Shown one piece after another: positions 16,008 through 25,386 of a stretch of 37,795 nucleotides of DNA. The notes under the pieces were generated by a model, which worked only from the letters and a program-made list of their open reading frames with translations, was not told the DNA's origin and did not search any database. This DNA comes from Gemmatimonadaceae bacterium. Lineage in GTDB: Bacteria > Gemmatimonadota > Gemmatimonadetes > Gemmatimonadales > Gemmatimonadaceae. Both the position numbers and the translations under genes were made by a program. How positions within the stretch are numbered: position 1 is the first letter of the stretch; every line of letters begins with the position of its first letter. Location: assembly GCA_016741895.1 (NCBI GenBank), contig JACVCT010000008.1, forward strand, positions 1 to 37,795, written 5' to 3'.

Positions 16008-17404
16008 GGCAACGGGGACAGGGACGGCTGAAGCGAGGCGAGATCCGCATCGGTGCCCACACGGGACACGGCCTCGCGCTGCGGCGCGGACAGCTCACGC
16101 GCATCGGAGGCGACAGGGACATCGGCCAGTGCGCCGTTCGGCGCAAACATCTCCAGCAACATCATGGCATGCTGATCGAGGGGTTCGCCACGCTGGACGG
16201 CGCGGCGGAGTGCGGCCATGGGACCGGCCAGCAGCTTGGCCACAATCCGCGCGGCCGCGCGTTCGGCCACATGCGCATCCTTCGCATGATACGCCACTTC
16301 ACGCCGCGCCACATCCTCCAGCGCGGCGCGCAGGGGCCGGATGGCGGCCCGGGCCGGCATGTTGGCCAGCCAGTCGAGAAAGGCCTCGACCTCCTGCGCG
16401 CAGATCTCTTCCGCCTGCGGCACCGCCTCCCGGCGCATGCTTTCGGCGGCCAGGACCGGCTGCGAGAGCGAATCGAGATCCACCAGCGTGACCCCGGGCA
16501 GGGCCGTGGCTGCCGGGTCCACGTTGCGCGGCAGACTCAGGTCGAGCAGGAGCAGGGCGTAGCCGGTGTTGGCGCAGGCTTCACGCGCGAGGGCAAGCCG
16601 CGGCGCTTCGAGCACGGGGATCTCGCTGCCCGTGGCCACCACCACCACGTCGGCCATGGCCGCTTCCACGTGCCGCGTCTCCCACTCGGCGGCGCGGCCT
16701 CCCACCATGGCGGCCAGGGTCACGGCGTTCTCGAAGGTGCGATTGACGATCACGAGATCGCGCGCACCGAGCTTGTGCAGCTGTTTGGCGGCGCGGGCAC
16801 CGGTCTTGCCAGCTCCCACCACCACACAGCGCGCCATGGCCAGATCACCAAAGCGCTGCGCCGCCGTGAGTGCCGCCTCGGCACCCACCGAATTGCGGCC
16901 CGCAGTGAGCGCGGTTTCGGTCTGCACGCGCTTGCCGGCGCGCAGCGCCGTTTCGAACAGACGATGCAGCACCGGACCGGTGGCCGAATGCCCCGCGGCC
17001 GAGGCCCCGTTGGCTGCCCGCTTGTAGGCCGTCTTCAGCTGACCGAGAATCTGGCCGTCACCCAGCACCTGCGATTCGAGACCCGCCGCAATGCGGATGA
17101 TGTGTGACGCCGCCTCACGCCCCTGCCGCTGACAGGCCACCCGCAGCAGCGCCTCGCCCTCGGCGCGCGTGCGCATCCAGCGACGCGCCAGGACCTGCAC
17201 GCTGCGCGCGATGACCTCGGGCGCGCTGCTCGCCACCCAGGCATAGAGCTCGGTGCGATTGCAGGTCGAGATGAGCGCCGCTTCGGTGATGACGTCGGTG
17301 CGTACCGTCTGGTACAGCTGCGCCAGACGCTCCTCCGACAGGTGGAAGCGCTCGCGCGTGGCGACATCGGCATGGCGGAAATCGATCGCGATCGAGATCA
17401 GCAT
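16004..17404 (-). CDS. hemA: Glutamyl-tRNA reductase HemA (C5 pathway)
   Basis: This enzyme reduces glutamyl-tRNA(Glu) to glutamate-1-semialdehyde, the committed step of the C5 route to 5-aminolevulinate. The 466-residue product has the catalytic Cys48 in ISTCNRTELYAW, the conserved GLESQVLGDGQILGQLK segment, and an NADP-binding fold VVGAGKTGARAAKQL followed by VIVNRTFENA. The use of GluTR rather than 5-aminolevulinate synthase separates this host from alphaproteobacterial phototrophs. It starts 25 bases after bchP on the same strand, so a bacteriochlorophyll gene and the first haem gene appear co-transcribed. hemL, hemB, hemC and hemD are not in the window. Confidence 0.95.
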   Translation of the reverse strand: MLISIAIDFRHADVATRERFHLSEERLAQLYQTVRTDVITEAALISTCNRTELYAWVASSAPEVIARSVQVLARRWMRTRAEGEALLRVACQRQGREAASHIIRIAAGLESQVLGDGQILGQLKTAYKRAANGASAAGHSATGPVLHRLFETALRAGKRVQTETALTAGRNSVGAEAALTAAQRFGDLAMARCVVVGAGKTGARAAKQLHKLGARDLVIVNRTFENAVTLAAMVGGRAAEWETRHVEAAMADVVVVATGSEIPVLEAPRLALAREACANTGYALLLLDLSLPRNVDPAATALPGVTLVDLDSLSQPVLAAESMRREAVPQAEEICAQEVEAFLDWLANMPARAAIRPLRAALEDVARREVAYHAKDAHVAERAAARIVAKLLAGPMAALRRAVQRGEPLDQHAMMLLEMFAPNGALADVPVASDARELSAPQREAVSRVGTDADLASLQPSLSPLP

Positions 17405-17429
17405 GGCGGGCGGATGACGGGATGTCGGA

Positions 17430-18683
17430 TCACGCGGGCGCGAGACCCACGAGGTGCGCCAGGTTCTTCACGAAGATGCGCACATGCGACATGGGTTTGG
17501 CGCGCACCAGCTGCTTGCGCATGTACCCGTCGAAGGTGAGCTGCTGCACGTCCCGGTCGCGGCAGATGGCGACAAAGCGCTCGCGGCGATCATCGGTCGT
17601 GTACCAGAAGCGCTGCATGATATCGAGCACGAAGAACACGGGCCCATGCAGTCGCATGAAGTTCTTGCGGGCCTGACGGAGCGCCCGCGCGTTGCCGGTC
17701 TGCAGCGCCTCTTCGACGGCGTCGGCGGCCAGACGTCCGCCGGTCATGGCGTAGAAGATGCCCTCGCCACTGGCCGGCGCCACGACACCCGCAGCGTCTC
17801 CGGCCACCACCACGTCCTTGCCGTTGTCCCAGCGGGGCAGGGGCGCGAGGGGAATGGGGGCGCCTTCGCGGCGGATGGTTTCGAGCGTGTCCATGCCGGT
17901 ATCCGCGCGCAGCTTCGCCACCGCTTCACGCAGCCCGAAGCCCTTCTGCAGGGTGCCCGTGCCAATGCTGGTGGTGGGGCCGTGCGGAAACACCCAGGCG
18001 TAGAAGTCCGGAGAGAGCGGGGCGTTGTAGTACACGTCCACGCGGTCATGCCCGAAGACTTCACTGTCCTGCGTGGGGGACTTCACCACCTCGTGATAGG
18101 CAAACACATGCCGCGCCCGATGTGAGCCGGGAATGCACTGCCGGGCCACGGGCGAAAGTGCGCCGTCCGCGCCAATGACAAAGCGCGCGCGCAGGGACCG
18201 CGGCGCGCCGTGGCGCGAGCGGCCGTCGGTGAAGCGCACGATGGCCGTGCCGTCTGCATCACGGTCGACCTGCGTGAAGGTGCCGGTGATGCGCTGCGCG
18301 CCGGCCTGCTGGGCGCGCACCCGCAACCACTCGTCGAACACGTCGCGGTCCACCATGCCCACGAAGCCCTGTCCCACCGGGATGTCCACCTTGCGCGCGC
18401 GCGGAGAGATGACACGCGCCGTGTTCACGCGCGCCACCAGCAGCGACTGCGGGATGTTGAAATCGCGCAGCAGCTGCGGCGGCACCGCGCCACCACAGGG
18501 CTTGGTGCGTCCCGCCCGATCGAGCAGCACCACCGAGCGTCCCGCACAGGCCAGCTCGTGCGCGGCCGTGGCGCCGGATGGGCCACCGCCCACGACAATC
18601 ACATCGACCAGCGCGCCGTCTTCGGGCTCGGCGGTCAGCGGCGAGGGAGACGTGGACAGGGACTGGGCGTCGAACTTCGTCAT
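17430..18683 (-). CDS. bchP: Geranylgeranyl reductase BchP
   Basis: BchP reduces the geranylgeranyl tail (of the bacteriochlorophyll or its diphosphate) to phytyl. The 417-residue flavoprotein has the dinucleotide fold VDVIVVGGGPSGATAAHELA, the diagnostic TKPCGGAVPPQLL, MVDRDVFDEWLR and a second FAD motif VVVAGDAAGVVAPASGEGIFYAM. The ATG at 18683 overlaps the stop of the upstream pucC-like gene (ATGA); a longer in-frame reading to 18767 is only the other gene read in another frame. The acidic linker after the start (about 8-25) is not conserved. The bchG - pucC-like - bchP order is the same as in purple bacteria. Confidence 0.94.
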   Translation of the reverse strand: MTKFDAQSLSTSPSPLTAEPEDGALVDVIVVGGGPSGATAAHELACAGRSVVLLDRAGRTKPCGGAVPPQLLRDFNIPQSLLVARVNTARVISPRARKVDIPVGQGFVGMVDRDVFDEWLRVRAQQAGAQRITGTFTQVDRDADGTAIVRFTDGRSRHGAPRSLRARFVIGADGALSPVARQCIPGSHRARHVFAYHEVVKSPTQDSEVFGHDRVDVYYNAPLSPDFYAWVFPHGPTTSIGTGTLQKGFGLREAVAKLRADTGMDTLETIRREGAPIPLAPLPRWDNGKDVVVAGDAAGVVAPASGEGIFYAMTGGRLAADAVEEALQTGNARALRQARKNFMRLHGPVFFVLDIMQRFWYTTDDRRERFVAICRDRDVQQLTFDGYMRKQLVRAKPMSHVRIFVKNLAHLVGLAPA

Positions 18684-20050
18684 GAGAGCACCGCCTGCAG
18701 CATATCGCCGCGTTCGCGAAGGACAGAGGTGGCGCGTTCGCTGGAGGCACTGCGCAAGGCCAGCCACGCCGACACGGAGAACAACACGGCCTGCACCGCG
18801 AACACGGCCACATAGCCGCGCACCGGTGAACCGAGAACCACGCGCGCCGCATCCACACCGGCCGCGCCGGAGAGCGTGCCCAGCGCATAGGCCATGGCCT
18901 GTGCGGCGCCAAAGACACCGAGACGCAGACCGGCACGTCCATCGCGGCGATCACCGGTGAGCGCCATCATCGAGCCGATCGCGCCGATGGCAAAGACTCC
19001 GTTGGCCAGACCCAGCACGACCACGATGCCGGTGAACGCGCTCACACTCGCGAAGCCCGGAGAGAGCAGCAGCGCGAGGTAGGCCAGGGCGGAACCGAAG
19101 CAGCCGGCCGCCGCCCACTGGCGGAGCTGACCGGTGAAACGCGCGGCGATGGCGGTGACGATCATGCCCACCAGCACACCGCCGTGATGCGCACCCGAGA
19201 GCGAGGTGCTCTCACCGGGCGTCATGCCGAAGGCCAGACCGGCGAAGGGCTCGAGAATGAGATCCTGCGCGCTGTAGGCGAACATGGCCAGGAACACGAA
19301 GCCGGCGAACAGTCGCGCCGCCGGCTCGTTCCACACGGTCTCGAAACTCTGTCGGAAGGAGGGACGCGTATTGCCGCTCGAGGGCGAGCCCGTTGTGTCC
19401 GTTGCAGCCGACGCAGGAATTGCAGCCGCGTCTTCCATGCCGCGCGTGGCAATCCACGCCACCAGCAGTCCCACGCCGCCGATGCCGGCGGCCACGGCCA
19501 CCAGCCGTGTCATGGAGAAGGGATCGAGCAGGCTGCCCGACACGATCGCGGTGATGATGATGCCCACGATCATGAGAATCCAGGTGATCGCGGCCGCCGC
19601 AGCGCGCTGCGTGGGGTGGGCCCGCTCGCTCATGAGCGCCAGCAGCGGCGTGCCGGCGGCACTGACGCCGGCGCCAAGCAGAATGGAGGCGGTGCAGGCG
19701 AGCAGCACACCCAGCAGGAGCTGTTGCTGCATGAGCCCCACGCTTGCGGTGACGGCCACACCACTGACGGCGGCGACTCCCATGCCACCGAGAATCCACG
19801 GCGTGCGGCGCGCGTGCACGTCGGAGGCATGACCGAGGCGCGGTCGCAGATAGAGCTGCACGGCGAAATGCACGGCCACCAGCAAGCCGGGAATGAGCGC
19901 GGGCAGTGCGAGCTCCACCACAATCACACGATTGACGGTGGTGGTGAGCAGCACCACCACGGCGCCGATGGCGGCCTGCACGAGGCCAAGGCGCGCCATC
20001 TGGGTCCACTTGAGCGGAGGCATAGCCGACGGCAGGGTGCTGGTGTTCAC
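18680..20050 (-). CDS. PucC/LhaA-family major-facilitator protein between bchG and bchP (ORF428/Bch2-like)
   Basis: The 456-residue polytopic protein belongs to the PucC/BCH2 group of the major facilitator superfamily, with about 12 hydrophobic helices. Typical sequence includes TTTVNRVIVVELALPALIPG near the N-terminus, RPRLGHASDVHARRTPWILGG, a Ser/Thr-rich cytosolic loop and a FAYSAQDLILEPFAGLAFGMTPGEST stretch. Homologues sit between bchG and bchP in purple bacteria and are thought to help pigment delivery or light-harvesting assembly. The GTG at 20050 is in a GTGA overlap with bchG. The same frame is open back to 20800, but that part is bchG read out of frame, so this is not a fusion protein. 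Confidence 0.88.
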   Translation of the reverse strand: MNTSTLPSAMPPLKWTQMARLGLVQAAIGAVVVLLTTTVNRVIVVELALPALIPGLLVAVHFAVQLYLRPRLGHASDVHARRTPWILGGMGVAAVSGVAVTASVGLMQQQLLLGVLLACTASILLGAGVSAAGTPLLALMSERAHPTQRAAAAAITWILMIVGIIITAIVSGSLLDPFSMTRLVAVAAGIGGVGLLVAWIATRGMEDAAAIPASAATDTTGSPSSGNTRPSFRQSFETVWNEPAARLFAGFVFLAMFAYSAQDLILEPFAGLAFGMTPGESTSLSGAHHGGVLVGMIVTAIAARFTGQLRQWAAAGCFGSALAYLALLLSPGFASVSAFTGIVVVLGLANGVFAIGAIGSMMALTGDRRDGRAGLRLGVFGAAQAMAYALGTLSGAAGVDAARVVLGSPVRGYVAVFAVQAVLFSVSAWLALRSASSERATSVLRERGDMLQAVLS

Positions 20051-20952
20051 AGGGCGCGCAGGGCAAAGGCCGATACCATCATGCCGCTCACATAGAACGG
20101 CACACCGAACGCACTCAGGTACAGCGCCCGCGATTCCGGCGCGCGCACGAACCACAACATGAGACCGGCCTGCACCAGGGCCAGCACGCCGACGGCCAGC
20201 GCATGCATCGGGCGACCCCAGGTGACCAGCAGGGCAATCACCGCGGCCTGCGCGGCCAGCATGATGAGCGAGGCCAGCCACGCCGCGCCCTTCGCGCCGT
20301 GCAGCACGGGCAGCGAGCGCACACCCATGCGTTCGTCGCCGGCCATGGCCTTGAAGTCGTTGAGTGTCATGATGCCGTGCGCGCCGAGGCTGTACAGCGC
20401 AGCGACGATCAGGATGTTGGCCGGCGGCAGCGTACTGCCGAGCATGATGCCGGCGCCGGTCACCCAGGCCAGCCCTTCGTAGGTGAAGCCCACGGCTGCG
20501 TTGCCCAGCCAGCCGTTGCGCTTGAAGCGAAAGGGCGGCGCGCTGTACGCCCAGGAGAAGGCGAGCGCGAGCGCCACGGCCGTGAGTCCGAAGCTGCCAA
20601 GCGGCAGCGCCCACAGCACACAGAGCAGGCTCCAGCCAATGGCGATGACGAGACCCCACTGGCCCGGGATGCGTCCCGAGGGAATGGGCCGATGGGGTTC
20701 GTTGATGGCGTCCACGTGGCGGTCGAACCAGTCGTTGACCGCCTGGCTGGAGGCGCAGACCATGGGACCGGTCAGTCCGATACCAAGCGCCAGCGTCCAC
20801 CAGCGCTCATTGGTGAAGGGGACCCCGGCTGAGATCGCACCACAGGTAAACGCCCACATCGGAGGGAACCACGTCACTGGCTTGAGCAGCGTGAGGACCG
20901 CAGGCAGGTCCAGACGCGCGGGAGCCGAGTGTTCTGAGAGGCTGACGCCCAT
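20047..20952 (-). CDS. bchG: Bacteriochlorophyll synthase BchG (UbiA-family prenyltransferase)
   Basis: BchG esterifies bacteriochlorophyllide a with geranylgeranyl (or phytyl) diphosphate in the membrane. The 301-residue product starts LPAVLTLLKPVTWFPPMWAFTCGAISAG. It has the first Asp-rich prenyltransferase motif NDWFDRHVDAINEPHRPIPSG and the second region DFKAMAGDERMGVRSLPV, with about eight hydrophobic helices. There is no evident ribosome-binding site before ATG 20952: a perfect PpsR-type operator ends three bases upstream. It is the first gene of the seven-gene bch/hem operon, 71 bases after ppsR. Confidence 0.95.
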   Translation of the reverse strand: MGVSLSEHSAPARLDLPAVLTLLKPVTWFPPMWAFTCGAISAGVPFTNERWWTLALGIGLTGPMVCASSQAVNDWFDRHVDAINEPHRPIPSGRIPGQWGLVIAIGWSLLCVLWALPLGSFGLTAVALALAFSWAYSAPPFRFKRNGWLGNAAVGFTYEGLAWVTGAGIMLGSTLPPANILIVAALYSLGAHGIMTLNDFKAMAGDERMGVRSLPVLHGAKGAAWLASLIMLAAQAAVIALLVTWGRPMHALAVGVLALVQAGLMLWFVRAPESRALYLSAFGVPFYVSGMMVSAFALRAL

Positions 20953-20955
20953 GAT

Positions 20956-20973
20956 TGTCTAGTTTAGTTGACA
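20956..20973 (-). promoter_or_regulatory. PpsR/CrtJ operator (perfect TGT-N12-ACA) upstream of bchG
   Basis: Read on the minus strand the site is TGTCAACTAAACTAGACA, an exact match to the TGT-N12-ACA consensus of PpsR/CrtJ. It lies three bases before the bchG start codon and in the 71-base gap after ppsR, the gene for its likely ligand. No clear -35/-10 pair was found around it. Its position would allow repression of the whole bchG-hemY operon. Confidence 0.75.
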
Positions 20974-20987
20974 CCACGGGAAAGCGA

Positions 20988-21026
20988 TAGACCCGCGGAC
21001 GTTCGGCCGCGGGATACGTGGGTCTA
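20988..21026 (-). terminator. Hairpin at the 3' end of ppsR
   Basis: CCCGCGG (20992-20998) pairs with CCGCGGG (21007-21013) around an eight-base loop; alternatively, TAGACCC (20988-20994) pairs with GGGTCTA (21020-21026). The element includes the ppsR stop codon. There is no T-run after it in the direction of ppsR transcription, so termination is possible but not certain. If weak, ppsR transcripts could read into bchG. Confidence 0.4.
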
Positions 21027-22460
21027 GCTGTCGGTGTCTCGGTCCTGTACGGCGTCCGCGAGTTTATGTCGTCGGAGCTTGACGTACAGGCTTTGTCGAC
21101 TGACGCCGAGGACTTCGGCGGCGGAGGTACGGTTGTCGTTGGTGAGTTCGAGCGCGGCTTCGATGAAGTGCCGTTCGACGAGGTCGACTGTGTCGCGCAC
21201 GAGGTCGGGCAGGGACACACGACCGACGAGGCCGGTCAGCTCCTCCACGGCGCGCGTGAGGTCACGGGCGCCCTGTGGACCGGAGGCCAGGCGCCGGCCG
21301 ATGTCGCGGATGGTGAAGCCGATGCAGGGTTCTTCGCCTTCCGGCACCCAGACGGCGGAGACTTCCACCTCGGACTGATGACCGAGGACGCCGAAGGCCG
21401 AGGTGGCCATGAGGCGCACCGCGCCGTTCTTGCGCAGCATGGAGACGAAGACCCCGAAGTCGGCGCCGGGTCGTCCGATATAGTTGCCGATGGGCAGGCC
21501 GCGCAGCTGTTCTTCCGTCGCCACCTCGGCGATGTCGAGGAAGGCCCGATTGGCTGCGAGGATGCCACCTTCGAGGTCGGTAACCACAAAACCGTCGGGC
21601 GAGCGCTCGATGAGATCGAGGACGCGCGAGGGCGAGCGACTGCCGGTGCCGGTTGCGCCATCGGCAGCGGCCGGCGAAAGCCGCAGCAGCAGCAGCGTGG
21701 CCGATTCCTGCCGGAAGCAGGAGGCGGAGGTGTGGTAGCTGCGTCCGCCTTGCAGGGTGAGACCGGTTTCCCCGGCGCGTCCGGCGCTGCGCGCGGACGA
21801 GAGCAGGTCCTCGAGTACGCGGATGCTGCCGGCGTCCACACCGAAGGGGAAGGTGCGTCCCACGAGGCGTTCGGTGGCGTCGCCGAAGATCTGGCCGGCG
21901 GCGGCGTTGGCGTCGAGCACCTTGAGATTGGTGGCGTCGAGCACGAGGATGCCGTCGCTGGCGAGCTGGAAGAGCAGGCGGTAGCGCGTTTCGACATGGC
22001 GCATGCGCCAGTAGTCGCGTTCCATGGCCTGCTGCGCTTCGACGAGACGCTGCTGCAGGGTGGACACATTGCGCATGTCGCGGCCCACGGCCACGAGGGC
22101 ACCACCCGGTCCGAGCCGCAGGGCGGTGTAGGCCACGGGCAGTTCCGACACTTCGGCCAGCAGGTGATTGACCTGACGGCGCTTGGAGACGCCCTGGCTG
22201 GCCGCTTCCTTGATGAGGGTGTCGATTTTGCCGCGTGAATCGGCGGTGACGGTGTCGCTCCACGCGCGGCCCACCCAATGGGAGGCCTCTTCGAAGTGCG
22301 AGTCGCCGCCGGAGGACAGGGCCACGTCACGAATGACGCCCGATCCATCCATGACCAACGCAATGTCCCCGGCTACGGCCAGCAGGGCCGCCGCAGTATT
22401 CGGGTCGAGTGCGCTGGAGGCGGGATTACTCCCGGTGAAGGTCTTGATGGAACTGGCCAC
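21024..22460 (-). CDS. ppsR: PpsR/CrtJ-type photosynthesis repressor (PAS domains, Fis-type HTH)
   Basis: The 478-residue regulator starts at GTG 22460, inside the last 35 bases of aerR, with GGAAGGA upstream. It has an N-terminal PAS-like domain (about 20-130), a coiled-coil linker (about 131-156), further PAS domains (about 160-260 and 280-390) and a C-terminal Fis-type helix-turn-helix with TSAAEVLGVSRQSLYVKLRRHKL (about 445-467). The family represses bch, crt and puc genes under oxygen or light. Cys248 aligns with the Cys near 250 in Rhodobacter proteins, but the Cys usually found just before the HTH (VERxCIEAAL) is Phe432 here. Upstream in-frame codons beyond 22460 are aerR read in another frame. 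Confidence 0.92.
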   Translation of the reverse strand: MASSIKTFTGSNPASSALDPNTAAALLAVAGDIALVMDGSGVIRDVALSSGGDSHFEEASHWVGRAWSDTVTADSRGKIDTLIKEAASQGVSKRRQVNHLLAEVSELPVAYTALRLGPGGALVAVGRDMRNVSTLQQRLVEAQQAMERDYWRMRHVETRYRLLFQLASDGILVLDATNLKVLDANAAAGQIFGDATERLVGRTFPFGVDAGSIRVLEDLLSSARSAGRAGETGLTLQGGRSYHTSASCFRQESATLLLLRLSPAAADGATGTGSRSPSRVLDLIERSPDGFVVTDLEGGILAANRAFLDIAEVATEEQLRGLPIGNYIGRPGADFGVFVSMLRKNGAVRLMATSAFGVLGHQSEVEVSAVWVPEGEEPCIGFTIRDIGRRLASGPQGARDLTRAVEELTGLVGRVSLPDLVRDTVDLVERHFIEAALELTNDNRTSAAEVLGVSRQSLYVKLRRHKLADAVQDRDTDS

Positions 22461-23295
22461 GAGCAGCAGATCCTTCCGGAGACGCAAGGTCGGCCGGGGC
22501 GCTGGCGCGCGCCGCAGCAAGGAGGGCGCGCGCCACCTTAGGAGCCGACCGGGTGTCCGCCGCATAGGCGTCCGCACCCAGTTCCCGGGCCAGATTGGGA
22601 TTCTTGGCGATAGGCTGCCCGCCGACCATGACCTGCACGTTGGGGTTTCGTGAAGCGGCACGCAGGCGACGGATGTCGTGCCGCAGCTTCGGCAGGCGGT
22701 TGTCGGTGCCCACGGAGAAGCCGATGACATCATACCATTGCGTCGCCACAATGGAAGCGAGGTCGGCCTCCGACCAGGGCGCACCAACCAGCACCTGCCA
22801 GCCATCGCGGATGAGGAACTCGCCAACCATGATGAGGCCGAACGTGTGCTGCTCACCGCTCATGCAACTGAGCAGCACGCTGCCCACCGGCTCGCTCTGC
22901 TCGGCATCGCCGAGAAAGGCCGGAGAGAGACTGCGCAGCAGACGCTGCATGCGTCCCATGGCCATGGTGACTTCGACGAAGTCGACTTCGTCGGACTCCC
23001 ACATTTCACCCAGCCGCCGGGCGGCAGGCGCCAACAGGTCGAGGAACACCGTTTCAATGGTGCATCCGTCCTGCAGACGGGAATCCACGAAATGGGCCCC
23101 CACCAAATCGTCGGGGTTTCGCAGCGCGTTCACGAAGGCCCGGACGTCCTCGGGCGGCAGGTTGCGTGAGACGGCCGATGCCAGAGAAGGAGAAAGCGGC
23201 CCCGCGCGATGGCTCTGCAGCAGGCGCGGCACCAGCTCGTTCTGGATCGTACGTTCGAGACGCTCGCTACGGCGCGAAGTTGAGACGTGATCCAT
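22426..23295 (-). CDS. aerR: AerR/PpaA-type antirepressor with cobalamin-binding SCHIC domain
   Basis: The 289-residue protein (ATG 23295) has an N-terminal helical region and a B12-binding-like C-terminal half (about 138-265). The cobalamin-ligand motif is SGEQHTFGL with His150; VMVGGQPIAKNP (about 222-233) is the second loop. In the helical cap, Trp99 is followed by VEVTMAMGRMQ as in AerR/PpaA rather than the Glu-His pair of CarH. AerR proteins bind cobalamin (PpaA-type proteins were also reported to bind haem) and counter PpsR/CrtJ. The gene is just upstream of ppsR and overlaps it by 35 bases. An in-frame ATG at 23343 lacks a ribosome-binding site, so I preferred the shorter form; the long/short question is real, since AerR isoforms are known. 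Confidence 0.9.
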   Translation of the reverse strand: MDHVSTSRRSERLERTIQNELVPRLLQSHRAGPLSPSLASAVSRNLPPEDVRAFVNALRNPDDLVGAHFVDSRLQDGCTIETVFLDLLAPAARRLGEMWESDEVDFVEVTMAMGRMQRLLRSLSPAFLGDAEQSEPVGSVLLSCMSGEQHTFGLIMVGEFLIRDGWQVLVGAPWSEADLASIVATQWYDVIGFSVGTDNRLPKLRHDIRRLRAASRNPNVQVMVGGQPIAKNPNLARELGADAYAADTRSAPKVARALLAAARASAPADLASPEGSAARGQFHQDLHRE

Positions 23296-23469
23296 TGACG
23301 CCTGTTGTCGGTCCCGGGCAAGAGGACACCATAGAGAGGCCACAGGCGCGGAGGGAAGAGCACAAGCCGGTCAACGGCGTACTCCAGACGCGTGGCAGGT
23401 GAGGACGAAGCCCGAGGGTGAGCTACAGCATAACGGTTGGAACCAGAAATTGATATAAGAAATTTTGTC

Positions 23470-23503
23470 TGTCAAGTGTGGTTTACGTCAACAATGCTTG
23501 ACA
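23470..23503. promoter_or_regulatory. Paired head-to-head PpsR-like sites in the aerR-bchF divergent region
   Basis: On the plus strand TGTCAAGTGTGGTTTACG (23470-23487) and on the minus strand TGTCAAGCATTGTTGACG (23503-23486) face each other and share two bases. Each is TGT-N12-ACG, one base from the PpsR consensus, and they match each other at 14 of 18 positions. The second exactly covers the TTGACA of the putative bchF promoter. This suits cooperative binding of a repressor between bchF and aerR. Confidence 0.6.
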
Positions 23504-23526
23504 ACTTCTGTTTCCGGTCGTACTGT
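23498..23526 (+). promoter_or_regulatory. Sigma70-like promoter for the bchF superoperon
   Basis: A perfect -35 TTGACA (23498-23503) is followed by a 17-base spacer and a -10 TACTGT (23521-23526, four of six consensus bases). Transcription would start near 23533, leaving about 34 untranslated bases before bchF. The -35 lies within a PpsR-like site, which explains how repression could work. No equally good promoter for aerR was found on the other strand; the remaining part of the 271-base gap (23296-23566) is AT-rich around 23440-23470 and otherwise featureless. Confidence 0.6.
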
Positions 23527-23566
23527 CGAATCACCTGGGCAGCGAACCCCCGGACCAGAAGGCGAG

Positions 23567-25383
<1,817 letters not shown>

Positions 25384-25386
25384 TCC

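Noticed and set aside
18680-20800. Apparent 706-residue protein joining bchG region to the pucC-like gene
   Set aside because: The first 250 residues are bchG read out of frame; a GTGA overlap at 20047-20050 gives the proper start.
21024-22856. Apparent 610-residue version of PpsR
   Set aside because: The extra N-terminal part is aerR in another frame; GTG 22460 with GGAAGGA gives the family length.
23440-23475. Minus-strand aerR promoter using TTGACA (23475-23470) with an AT-rich -10
   Set aside because: TATATC lies only 12 bases from the -35 and the hexamer at 17 bases is poor, so no convincing promoter can be named.
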